The notes under the pieces are model-generated. The model was not told where the DNA came from and searched no databases. It was given only the letters and a program-made list of their open reading frames with translations. This document shows positions 1 through 7,276 of a DNA stretch of 64,000 bases, one piece after another. Each line of letters opens with the position of its first letter. Position 1 is the first letter of the stretch. The stretch covers positions 310,001-374,000 of the forward strand of contig NZ_FNET01000003.1 in NCBI RefSeq assembly GCF_900100275.1, given 5' to 3'. The DNA is from Lentzea albidocapillata subsp. violacea (lineage in GTDB: Bacteria > Actinomycetota > Actinomycetes > Mycobacteriales > Pseudonocardiaceae). Both the position numbers and the translations under genes were made by a program.

Positions 1-121
1 CCGGACGACCGCCGGCTCGCTGAAGGCCCCTTGATCTTCCTCCGTGGGACGTGCTCGGAGAGCCCTCCAACCGGGTGGCCTACGATCCGTGACCAGTACA
101 GAACGTGATGAAAGGTCTCCC

Positions 122-541
122 GTGACCACTCGGATCCAGGCGCCGCCGCGCGCGGTGCGCATCGCGTCCGCGCTCACCTTCGTGCAGGCCCTGGGCGGCA
201 TCGCGCTGGCCGTCGCGCTCGTCATCCGGGTGATCGGGGGATCAACGCCCGCCGGCCCGATCCTCGGTGCCGCCGGTGTGCTCGTGATCTGGTTCGGCGG
301 AGCGCTCCTGGCGACGGTCATGTTGTTCCGCGGGCACCACGGCGCCCGCACGCCCGTCATCGTCACGCAGCTGCTGCTGATCGGCTGTGCCTGGTACGCG
401 TACGGGCCTTCGGAGCAGCCGCTGCTCGGTTCGCTGGGCGGGATCTACTGCGTCGTCGTGCTGGTGTTCCTGTTCACCCGCGACGGGCGCAAGTGGGCGT
501 TGGGCCTGGACGACGTATCGGAAGGCGACAAAGCCGACTAA
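122..541 (+). CDS. Small integral membrane protein, four TM segments
   Basis: The 139-residue product has four hydrophobic stretches (about residues 12-35, 48-70, 80-97 and 103-121) and short charged ends, so it is predicted to be an inner-membrane protein. I chose the GTG at 122 because a GAAAGG-like ribosome site precedes it and the residues encoded further upstream are polar and arginine-rich. I do not recognise a named family. It stands alone, with about 80 bases before the next gene, which is a secreted protease. No function is assigned. Confidence 0.7.
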   Translation: MTTRIQAPPRAVRIASALTFVQALGGIALAVALVIRVIGGSTPAGPILGAAGVLVIWFGGALLATVMLFRGHHGARTPVIVTQLLLIGCAWYAYGPSEQPLLGSLGGIYCVVVLVFLFTRDGRKWALGLDDVSEGDKAD

Positions 542-581
542 CGGAGGGTGGTCACAGTCACACGGCCGGGTGAAGCTGTGG

Positions 582-597
582 GTGGTTGCTTAACCAC
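582..597. promoter_or_regulatory. Small inverted repeat upstream of the secreted protease gene
   Basis: GTGGTT (582-587) and AACCAC (592-597) form a 6-bp inverted repeat with a four-base spacer, 28 bases before the protease start. It could be an operator or a weak hairpin after the membrane-protein gene. Confidence 0.3.
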
Positions 598-624
598 TCC
601 CTGCACTCACCGAGGTGACCAACC

Positions 625-1335
625 ATGCGTTTCACCATTGCGATCGCGGGCGCCGTCCTGACGGCTCTCTCCCTCGCCCCTGCCACCGCCACGGCCGCTC
701 CGGAGAACCCGGACATGTCGCCGATGATCATCGGCGGCAGCTACGCGCAGAACTTCCCGTACGCGGCGCGCCTGTTCGCCAACGGACGGGAGAACTGCTC
801 CGCCACGAAGATCGCCCCCAACTGGATCCTGACGGCGGAGCACTGCGTGGCCCGCAGTGCCACGTACACGTTCCGGGCGGGCAGCCTGGACCAGCACTCC
901 GGTGGCCAGATGGTCACCGCGAACCGGATCATCAAGCACCCGTCGGCGGACCTGGCGCTGGCCAGGGTCTCGCCGGCGATGTCCGGCCCGTTCGCCCCGC
1001 TCGTCGCGCAGGTCAGGACCAACCAGACCGTGCAGCTCTACGGCTGGGGTGCCACGTGCACGAACCAGCCGGAGATCAACTGCCAGTCGCGCTACCTGAA
1101 GGTCGCGAACACGCGCGTCACGAGCACCAACGGCAAGGACTACCGCGGTGGCGTCGCCATCTCGGTGACCAGGGTCGACGGCATCGCGGCCGGCGGTGAC
1201 TCCGGCGGTCCGATGTTCGCCAACGGCCGCCAGGTCGGCGTCGCCTCGACGTCGGACCGTTCCACGCGTTCCAACTACACCAGCGTCAACCACGGCCCCT
1301 ACCGCAGCTGGATCACCCAGCACGCGGGAGTGTGA
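625..1335 (+). CDS. Secreted trypsin-like serine protease (family S1)
   Basis: A chymotrypsin-fold protease exported by a Sec signal peptide (residues 1-24, ending in an Ala-rich cleavage site). A short propeptide follows, and the mature N-terminus is expected at IIGG (residues 35-38), the classical activation site of S1 zymogens. The catalytic triad is visible as His73 in TAEHC (usually TAAHC), Asp109 in ADLAL and Ser193 in GDSGGP. Four of the cysteines fit the usual disulphide pattern. The 236-residue length is normal for actinomycete trypsins. The start ATG is preceded by GAGGTGA. Its substrate is unknown; a role in extracellular protein breakdown is inferred. A strong hairpin follows the stop. 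Confidence 0.93.
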   Translation: MRFTIAIAGAVLTALSLAPATATAAPENPDMSPMIIGGSYAQNFPYAARLFANGRENCSATKIAPNWILTAEHCVARSATYTFRAGSLDQHSGGQMVTANRIIKHPSADLALARVSPAMSGPFAPLVAQVRTNQTVQLYGWGATCTNQPEINCQSRYLKVANTRVTSTNGKDYRGGVAISVTRVDGIAAGGDSGGPMFANGRQVGVASTSDRSTRSNYTSVNHGPYRSWITQHAGV

Positions 1336-1365
1336 CCAACCCTGACTGACCAGCGGTAACCCTGC

Positions 1366-1395
1366 GATGGCCCCCGGCTCCGGCCGGGGGCCATC
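1366..1395 (+). terminator. Hairpin terminator after the S1 protease gene
   Basis: GATGGCCCCCGG (1366-1377) pairs perfectly with CCGGGGGCCATC (1384-1395) around a six-base loop. It lies 30 bases after the protease stop. There is no U-tract, as is common in actinomycetes. Confidence 0.75.
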
Positions 1396-1492
1396 ACCCT
1401 ACGTGACCACTAATGGTGGATGGACACGAACGGAGTAGCCAGTTACCGTGCCTCCAGCGTTCGCGCCGCTCGGGAGCATGGTGAGGTGCCCA

Positions 1493-2290
1493 GTGCAGGA
1501 CGGCCCGCAGCGGGTGACAAAAGGCGATTCCGAACGCCCGAATGTGGCTCGTCTGTTCGACTACTACCTCGGCGGAGCGCACAACTTCGCGGTCGACCGC
1601 GTGGTGGCCGAGGAGATCATCAAAAGGTTTCCCGTCGCCGAGATGGCGCGCACGATCAGGTCCTTCTCCCGCCGCGTGGTGCGCCTGTGCGTCGAGGAGT
1701 ACGGCATCCGCCAGTTCCTCGACCTGGGCAGCGGCATCCCGACCGCCGGCAACGTCCACGAGGTCGCCCAGTCGCTCGACCCGTCGTGCAACGTCGTCTA
1801 CGTCGACAGCGACCCGGTGACCGTGGCCCACGCACGCACGATGCTGCGCGACAACCTCAACGCCGCCATCGTGCAGTCCGACATCTGCGACGTCGGCGCC
1901 GTGCTGCGGCACCCGGAAACGCGCCGCCTCATCGACTTCACCCAGCCGGCTGCAGTGCTGATGATCGGCGTCCTGCCGTACGTCACCGACGAGCCCGCAG
2001 GCGTCATCGCGCGCTACCAGGCCGCGCTGTCCGAAGGCAGCATCCTGGCTTTGACCCACCTCACGAAGGACGTGGAGCCCGAGCTCGTCGCCCGGCTGGT
2101 CAGCCTCGGGGACGACATGGGGTCGACGCTCGTGCCGCGGTCCAAGCAGGACGTGGAGGAGTTCCTCTGCGGCCTGAAACTGCTGGAGCCCGGCCTGGTG
2201 CTCGCTGCCCACTGGCGGGCGGACGGCGAACTTCCCGGTATGTCCGCCGCCGCCGACGCGTCGACGTACGGCGCCGTCGGGATGGTCTAG
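1493..2290 (+). CDS. SAM-dependent methyltransferase, DUF574 family
   Basis: The product matches the S-adenosyl-methyltransferase family PF04672 (DUF574), which is expanded in actinomycetes. Visible signatures are the N-terminal NVARLFDYYLGGAHNFAVDR block, the glycine-rich SAM-binding segment FLDLGSGIPTAGNVHEVA and the acidic end of the second strand, VVYVDSDP. The substrate of this family is generally unknown. The GTG at 1493 is chosen because GAGG sits six bases upstream; GTG 1448 and ATG 1478 are in-frame alternatives. Its TAG stop overlaps the stop of the convergent GH28 pseudogene by two bases. The likely location is cytoplasmic. Confidence 0.85.
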   Translation: MQDGPQRVTKGDSERPNVARLFDYYLGGAHNFAVDRVVAEEIIKRFPVAEMARTIRSFSRRVVRLCVEEYGIRQFLDLGSGIPTAGNVHEVAQSLDPSCNVVYVDSDPVTVAHARTMLRDNLNAAIVQSDICDVGAVLRHPETRRLIDFTQPAAVLMIGVLPYVTDEPAGVIARYQAALSEGSILALTHLTKDVEPELVARLVSLGDDMGSTLVPRSKQDVEEFLCGLKLLEPGLVLAAHWRADGELPGMSAAADASTYGAVGMV

Positions 2291-3580
2291 CTGTTCTTCG
2301 CCCGCAGCGCTTGACCGCTCGTGGTCGTGCTATCGGTCACCGAAGTTTCGCTGCTCCTACGCCATTGCAGGTCGTTCGCACCGGTGCCGCGTTCCACCTT
2401 CACGCCGTTGAGCGAGATGTTCTGCACGCTGCCCGTGGTGATGGCCGGCCGCCCGGAACCGTCAGCTTCACGTTCTCGAACGTCAGACCGGTGATCTTCG
2501 AGTTGGACCGGCCGGAGACGGTCGACGCGTACTCGGCGTCGCCGGGGATGTCGCGAGGCGCGGTCAGGTTCGGCCGGTGATGTTCCGATAGGTGATGTTC
2601 CGGATCTTGCCGGTGGGCGAGCTGTGCGGCGGCTGCCGCGTTGGCGACGTGAAGATAGATCGGTGAGGCGGTCCTGGTGAGCTGGATGTTGTCGTGGAGG
2701 ACGTCCTCGATGACCGCGCCGTCCATCGACACCATGCCGAGGCCGGCCTTCGAGGCGCCGGTGATCTTGAGGTTGCGGAACTGGATGTTCCTGAAGCTGC
2801 CGCAGGTCTCCGAGCCGAACTGGACGGCGTTGTTCTCCGTCGACTGGATGGTGGAGTCGCGGACGATGTTGTTCTCGCTCAGGAACGTCTTCTCGGTGGC
2901 GTAGTCGCTCTTGAACGCCACCGCGTCGTCGCTGGAGATGACGGTGGAGTTCGACAACTCGATGTTGGAGCTGTTGATGAAGTTGATGCCGTCGCGGTCG
3001 TCCGGGGTGTCGACGGTGATGCGATTGAGCTTCATCCCGTTGCAGCCGTTGGTGATGATCGCGAAGTGACCGGCTTCCCTGAAGGTCACGTCGGTGATGT
3101 TGACGTTCTTGCAGAACTTGAGCGATAGCATCTTGTCGCCCTTGCCCGCCGGGATGTTCTCGCCGGTCTCCAGCTTGTTGGCGCCGTCGATGACGCCCTT
3201 GCCGGTGAAGCTGATGTTCTCGACGTTCTCACTCCACAGCAGGGCGTTGCGGAAGTGGCTGTGTCCGAAGTCCTGGTACCTGCGGTAGGCGGGGGTTGGG
3301 CACCGGTGCGTCGATGCCGCTGCCGGACGCCACGATCCGGGCGGCCTGCTGGATGTTGATGGTGACGTTGCTCTTGAGGTGGATCGAGCGTGAGAGGTAT
3401 GTGCCCGGCGGAACTTCGACGGGTGCCGTTGCCGGCTGTGATGGCCCTGTCGATGGCGACCGAGTCGATCGCCTTGCCGTCGCCTTTTCGCGCCGTAGTC
3501 CTGACGTTGGAGCTGGCCGCCTTCGCCACGCCCACCGGTGCCACGCCCACACTGGTGCGACGAACGGGCTGCTCGGCGTC
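2287..3580 (-). pseudogene. Glycoside hydrolase family 28 (polygalacturonase-like) pseudogene
   Basis: Reading the minus strand through all three frames recovers a GH28 protein. From the N-terminal side the pieces are: a degraded leader; KGDGKAIDSVAIDRAI; VPPGTYLSRSIHLKSNVTIN in another frame; FGHSHFRNALLWSENVENIS and TGKGVIDGANKL in a third; the long open stretch with NIELSNSTVISSDDAVAFK; a short frame excursion near 2585-2650; and a C-terminal part ending LRAKNS before TAG at 2287-2289. I count at least five shifts, several of which compensate each other. The intact enzyme would be a secreted pectin or polygalacturonate hydrolase. No single frame can yield the whole protein, so I call it broken. 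A sequencing artefact is possible but would need many errors in one gene. Confidence 0.85.
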
Positions 3581-3585
3581 TGAAG

Positions 3586-3605
3586 TTCTGAAAAGCTTTT
3601 CAGAA
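3586..3605. promoter_or_regulatory. Perfect 20-bp palindrome, candidate operator
   Basis: TTCTGAAAAGCTTTTCAGAA reads the same on both strands and is strikingly AT-rich for this genome. It lies just downstream of a plausible minus-strand -10 box and upstream of the GH28 pseudogene. The symmetry around AAGCTT resembles operators of LacI-type sugar regulators; the identity of the regulator is inference. Confidence 0.6.
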
Positions 3606-3608
3606 GGA

Positions 3609-3638
3609 ATTTTAGTGAATGTCGGCGTCGGAAGTAAA
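3609..3638 (-). promoter_or_regulatory. Candidate promoter of the GH28 pseudogene
   Basis: On the minus strand TTTACT (3638-3633) and TAAAAT (3614-3609) form a -35/-10 pair with 18-base spacing. The palindromic operator at 3586-3605 would cover the transcription start. The rest of the 3640-3909 spacer holds no recognisable gene. Confidence 0.45.
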
Positions 3639-3909
3639 GGGGATGTGGAGTGTGATCTGGCCGCGGCTCGTGACCTGTGGCGACGGTGCTCATCTGTTTC
3701 TGGCGTGACCGGAACAGTTGAACATTGCGAGGCCGATTCGATTGTTCTGGAAGAAGGTGTCCGCCATTTGGCGGTGTGCGCGCGGGTTTAGCTGCTGGCA
3801 AGGTGAATTCGTCGGCGGTTGGGGGGCTATTGATTGAGTCGACTCGCTGGATCCTAGGGGCTTCCCTTCGTGCGTCGGCATGTGATTGTCTCGACTTAAT
3901 GGAGATGAC

Positions 3910-4485
3910 ATGTCCGGTAGATCATTAATTGCGGCGACGACGGCTGCGATGGCATTTCTTTCTGTTCTGGGTCTGACGACGGCCGCGTCCGCGTCGGAGG
4001 GTTCGACGGTGACCTACTCGGTCGGAATGAGGATCGGCGGATTCGACCCCGAGGTCGCCAAGGCGAACGGGTACGAGATCCGCACCGACGAGCAGGGCAG
4101 GCAGTACTCGGTCAAGCTGGGCGAGGTCGGCACCCAAAGCCAGAACGGCGGACGCCTCTACGGCGACTGCGGGAACTCGTGGGTGCGGGTAAACGGTATC
4201 GGCCGGCGCGTGGCACGCCTCGAGACCTCGTGGGACGTGATCCTGCCGGTGGTTGCCTTCGAATGGCACATCACCGTGATCGACACAGCTGGTGTCAGCT
4301 CGCAGGACTGGGGGCCTCGGCCTGGCCCCGGCTCCACGCACTGGCAGGACAGTCGCGATCTGCCGGGAATGGCCGTCGGCACGGTCGACGCGCAAGTCAC
4401 GCCCACTGCGAGCAAGGTGCAGATGAACAACGGGGCGTGGTGCTACTCCGGCGGTCCGAGGGACAGCGGGTGGATTTCCGCATAA
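3910..4485 (+). CDS. Secreted hypothetical protein
   Basis: A 191-residue protein with a clear Sec signal peptide (about residues 1-28, ending TAASASE). The mature part contains only two cysteines, in YGDCGNSW and AWCYSGG, likely forming one disulphide. It has several tryptophan and glycine-rich turns, suggesting a compact beta-rich extracellular protein. I do not recognise a family. ATG 3910 is chosen because GGAG lies five bases upstream and the signal peptide begins there. It is followed after 33 bases by another gene of unknown function in the same direction, so the two may be co-transcribed. Confidence 0.75.
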   Translation: MSGRSLIAATTAAMAFLSVLGLTTAASASEGSTVTYSVGMRIGGFDPEVAKANGYEIRTDEQGRQYSVKLGEVGTQSQNGGRLYGDCGNSWVRVNGIGRRVARLETSWDVILPVVAFEWHITVIDTAGVSSQDWGPRPGPGSTHWQDSRDLPGMAVGTVDAQVTPTASKVQMNNGAWCYSGGPRDSGWISA

Positions 4486-4518
4486 GCAGCGCTTGCGCAC
4501 GCTGGTAAAGTAGGTTTC

Positions 4519-5088
4519 ATGGATTACGCAGAGCCCGGGAAGCAATTCCGCTTTCCGGGCCTGCCTCAGGTATTCGCCGAGTTCGGCCGCCCCGTTCTCG
4601 TGCTGGCGCGTCCTGAGGTGGGCTCGGTCTGCATGATCGGCACAGGCAGTGTCGACGGAACGCCGTGGACGGTGGACGCCGAGTACCTGGATCAAGTCGG
4701 GTCCGAGATGAATCGGATGGCGCTCGTGCGCACTCATCGTCCGGTGGAATCGCGGATGGTCGATCGTGATCCACTCAGCCTGTTGCGCAGTGCCTTTTCG
4801 TATTTTTTTGCGAACGCGGCCGACACGGGTTCGGCCGACGAACAACGGCAAGTCGCGGACGACGCCCGCGCCGTGGCCGACGCCGCTGTGGCGCGTCCGG
4901 CTGAGCTACGGATCGACGGCGTGCGTGTGGGCTGTGTGGCGTTGGGGATCGGCGATCGTCAGGGGCTCGTGGTCGAGCACGGGGACGTCGTCGTGACGGT
5001 GGTGCTGGCAGCGGGATCGGACTGCGATGTCGAGCTGGTGACAGTGCCCCGTACCCCGGCGGCTCCTTGGCTTGATTGGATGAGCTGA
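4519..5088 (+). CDS. Hypothetical protein, 189 residues
   Basis: A soluble, mildly acidic protein with no signal peptide or membrane segment. Codon use is typical of the genome. I see no known motif. The C-terminal half alternates hydrophobic strands (LRIDGVRVGCVALGIG, VVTVVLAAG), suggesting an alpha/beta fold. It lies 33 bases downstream of the secreted protein at 3910 and ends in front of a strong bidirectional terminator. Function unknown. Confidence 0.65.
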   Translation: MDYAEPGKQFRFPGLPQVFAEFGRPVLVLARPEVGSVCMIGTGSVDGTPWTVDAEYLDQVGSEMNRMALVRTHRPVESRMVDRDPLSLLRSAFSYFFANAADTGSADEQRQVADDARAVADAAVARPAELRIDGVRVGCVALGIGDRQGLVVEHGDVVVTVVLAAGSDCDVELVTVPRTPAAPWLDWMS

Positions 5089-5131
5089 AGGCCGGTCCGC
5101 GGAGTCCAGGGTGACTTCGCGGACCGGCCTT
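5088..5131. terminator. Bidirectional terminator
   Basis: AAGGCCGGTCCGCG (5088-5101) and CGCGGACCGGCCTT (5118-5131) form a perfect 14-bp stem with a 16-base loop. It separates the plus-strand gene ending at 5088 from the minus-strand gene ending at 5143 and can serve both. Confidence 0.8.
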
Positions 5132-5142
5132 CGTGATCTTGC

Positions 5143-5571
5143 TCAGCCCGTGTAGGCGGCCTGCTGGCCCGCGAGCGCGGCCGGGCCGCGGTACTGCGCG
5201 TTGCCGAAGCCGAGGATCGCGTAGCCGACGATGCTGAACAGCCACAGGCCCACGATGCCGAAGACGGCGTCCTTGCCGAAGGACTTCGCGATGTCGATCG
5301 ACAGGATCGCGAGCACCACGACGTTCACGCCGGGGATCAGCAGCAGGACGGTCCACCAGGCCGGACGGCCGCCGATCTGCGTCATCACGTAGAGGTTGTA
5401 GATCGGGACGATCGCGGCCCAGCCCGGCTGGCCGGCCTTCGCGAAGGTCTTCCACATGACGACGATGGCCGCGACGACGATGACGAGGCTGATGATGCCG
5501 ACGAAGGCGAGCGTGCCGAGCAGTGCGGCGGTGTCGGCCTCGGTGAGAGTCGGCTGCTGTGACGGGTCCAC
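5143..5571 (-). CDS. DUF5684-type membrane protein
   Basis: A 142-residue protein with four predicted membrane segments (TLAFVGIISLVIVVAAIVVM, a central hairpin around TVLLLIPGVNVVVLAILSI, and VFGIVGLWLFSIVGYAI). The segment FAKAGQPGWAAIVPIYNLYV is characteristic of the DUF5684/signal-peptidase-associated small membrane proteins, which are common in actinobacteria and have no known function. The GTG at 5571 is chosen because AAGGAAAG precedes it; an in-frame extension to 5694 is Arg/Lys-rich and lacks family similarity. Confidence 0.75.
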   Translation of the reverse strand: MDPSQQPTLTEADTAALLGTLAFVGIISLVIVVAAIVVMWKTFAKAGQPGWAAIVPIYNLYVMTQIGGRPAWWTVLLLIPGVNVVVLAILSIDIAKSFGKDAVFGIVGLWLFSIVGYAILGFGNAQYRGPAALAGQQAAYTG

Positions 5572-5697
5572 GGTCTTTCCTTCTTTCCACGCTTGCTTTG
5601 TGCCGGGGGATCGGCGTGCGGGGACGCTGCCAGGGTCGTGGACCCGTCCTGTGTGGAATAACCGTTTCGTGAGCCTTTTGAGACCTTCCGTCAACCT

Positions 5698-6171
5698 TCA
5701 GCGTGCAGAGCCGAGCCTGACCAGGGCTTCCTCCGCGACGCGCATCGTCGTCCACTCGTCCATCGGCACGGCGCCCAGCGACCTGTAGAAGCCGATGCTG
5801 GGCTCGTTCCAGTTCAGCACCCACCACTGCAGGCGGGTGTACCCCTTCGCGACGCACTCCTGGGCAAGCGCTTCCAGGAGCTGCTTGCCCAGACCGTTGC
5901 CGCGCTGGTCCGGCGTGACGTAGAGGTCTTCGAGATAGATGCCGTGCACGCCGTCCCACGTCGAGAAGTTGAGGAACCACAACGCGATGCCGACGACCTC
6001 ACCGTCCACTTCGGCCACATGGCCGAACAGCGCGGGGCTCTCGTTGAACAGTGCGGTGTGCAGCTGTTCCGCGGTGAGGTGGCACTGCTCGGGCGCCTTC
6101 TCGTACAGCGCCAGTTCGTGGACCAGGCCCACGGCCGCGTCGACGTCACGCGGTTCGACCCGCCGGATCAT
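5698..6171 (-). CDS. GNAT acetyltransferase, spermidine/spermine acetyltransferase-like
   Basis: A GNAT-fold N-acetyltransferase of 157 residues. The acetyl-CoA loop is seen as DQRGNGLGKQLL (motif A, Q/R-x-x-G-x-G/A), preceded by IYLEDLYVTP and followed by the C-terminal WNEPSIGFYRSLGA. The combination LEDLYV, NEPSIGFY and an N-terminal YEKAPEQC resembles eukaryotic-type SSAT diamine acetyltransferases, so a polyamine or small primary amine is the most likely substrate (inference). The start ATG overlaps by one base the stop of the upstream phosphatase gene (TGATG), indicating translational coupling. Confidence 0.8.
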   Translation of the reverse strand: MIRRVEPRDVDAAVGLVHELALYEKAPEQCHLTAEQLHTALFNESPALFGHVAEVDGEVVGIALWFLNFSTWDGVHGIYLEDLYVTPDQRGNGLGKQLLEALAQECVAKGYTRLQWWVLNWNEPSIGFYRSLGAVPMDEWTTMRVAEEALVRLGSAR

Positions 6172-6767
6172 CACATCTCCCACGCGGGCACGTTGAGCCT
6201 GCGCACCTGCGGGTCGCCCCGCTCGTCGCCCAGCTGGCAGATGCCGGCCGGGTCCAGTCCGAAGTGGACGCCCTGGTCCGGCGCGAGGCCGAGCCACGCC
6301 GCGATCAGCACGCGGCTGAAGTGCCCGTGGCCGACCAGCACGACGTCGCCGCCGGTCAGGATCTTGCGCACCTCGCCGAGTACCTTGCGCGCCCGGTCCT
6401 GCACCTCGGCGTGCGTCTCGCCGTTCGGCATCGGGTGCGACCACACCGTCCAGCCGGCCACGCGCTCGCGGATCTGCGGCGTGGTGATGCCCTCGTAGTC
6501 GCCGTAGTCCCACTCGGCCAGGTCCTCGGTCGTCGCGCTGACCTCCAGCCCGGCCAGTGCGGCCGTCCTGGTGGCGCGCTGCCGGGGACTCGTCAGCACG
6601 AGTGCGGGTGCCTGGTCGGTGCCTCTGAGCCGTGCGAGCGTGGCGCCCGCGCGGCGTGCTTGCTGCTCGCCCTCGGGCGTCAGCTCGATGTCAGTGCGTC
6701 CCGTGTGCCTGCCGCTTTCGGACCACTCGGTCTGGCCGTGCCGCAGCAGGTAGAGGTGGGTGCTCAC
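6171..6767 (-). CDS. Histidine phosphatase family protein (phosphoglycerate mutase-like)
   Basis: A 198-residue branch-1 histidine phosphatase. LYLLRHGQTEWSESGRHTG contains the RHG motif with the phospho-accepting histidine and the second arginine; the second conserved histidine lies in VLVGHGHFSRVLIA. Its acidic catalytic residue is probably in the LAEWDYGDYEG segment. Substrates in this family are diverse and cannot be inferred. The GTG at 6767 is chosen because the conserved strand starts immediately after it; sequence further upstream is low-complexity arginine. It is coupled to the acetyltransferase gene at 6171. Confidence 0.85.
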   Translation of the reverse strand: MSTHLYLLRHGQTEWSESGRHTGRTDIELTPEGEQQARRAGATLARLRGTDQAPALVLTSPRQRATRTAALAGLEVSATTEDLAEWDYGDYEGITTPQIRERVAGWTVWSHPMPNGETHAEVQDRARKVLGEVRKILTGGDVVLVGHGHFSRVLIAAWLGLAPDQGVHFGLDPAGICQLGDERGDPQVRRLNVPAWEM

Positions 6768-6835
6768 CTGTTCGATCCTAGGGAGTGACGGGGAGCACGT
6801 TTGGGGGAGTCCTCCTTCGAGGTACCCAGCGCGCC

Positions 6836-7000
6836 ATGACCGCCGAGCACCCCCACCACGGCGCCCCCGACGACGAGGTCGACGCCCAGGAGATCCGCGA
6901 GGCCTTCGGGGTTCGCGTCGCACGCATCCGCACGGAGCTCACCTCGACGTGGAACAAGCTGAGCCAGAACGAGCGCGACACGGACACCAGAAGGCGGTGA
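6836..7000 (+). CDS. Small hypothetical protein, 54 residues
   Basis: A short reading frame starting at ATG 6836, divergent from the histidine phosphatase. Third positions are strongly G/C up to the stop, and the translation is a plausible acidic then helical, charged peptide (EIREAFGVRVARIRTELTST). GAGG lies 14 bases upstream, which is rather far. No family is recognised. Confidence 0.45.
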   Translation: MTAEHPHHGAPDDEVDAQEIREAFGVRVARIRTELTSTWNKLSQNERDTDTRRR

Positions 7001-7050
7001 GGCTGCACCGGGCGTGATTCGCGCGGAAATCCCGAGAGCCGAACGTCGAT

Positions 7051-7076
7051 CGCATTTCGGGTGTGCTCGAAATGCG
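7051..7076. promoter_or_regulatory. Inverted repeat upstream of the large secreted hydrolase
   Basis: CGCATTTCG (7051-7059) and CGAAATGCG (7068-7076) are perfect 9-bp arms around an eight-base spacer. It lies in a 275-base spacer that is less GC-rich than its surroundings and could be an operator or the end of the small gene at 6836. From 7080 to 7154 follows a 24-codon open stretch with coding-like third positions, probably a gene remnant. Confidence 0.35.
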
Positions 7077-7276
7077 GGCGTGCTGCGGGACCGCCTGCTC
7101 GACCTGGACACCGTCTTCCAGCCGGAAGACGACGAAAGCCCGATCTTGGGCTGAATGGCGTAATACTCCCGGATGGTTGTCGTTTTGATTGGCGGATTCC
7201 GGGCGAAATTGCGTGCCGTGTGTTGTGCGACATGGCTAGAACGGAGTGGATCGTCCTTTTTGAGGGGGACCCGCAC

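Noticed and set aside
607..1323. Long antisense reading frames opposite well-supported genes, for example opposite the S1 protease, the GGDEF-EAL gene and kgd
   Set aside because: They are composition artefacts of a high-GC genome: low-complexity Arg/Ala/Val sequence, no ribosome sites and no recognisable domains.
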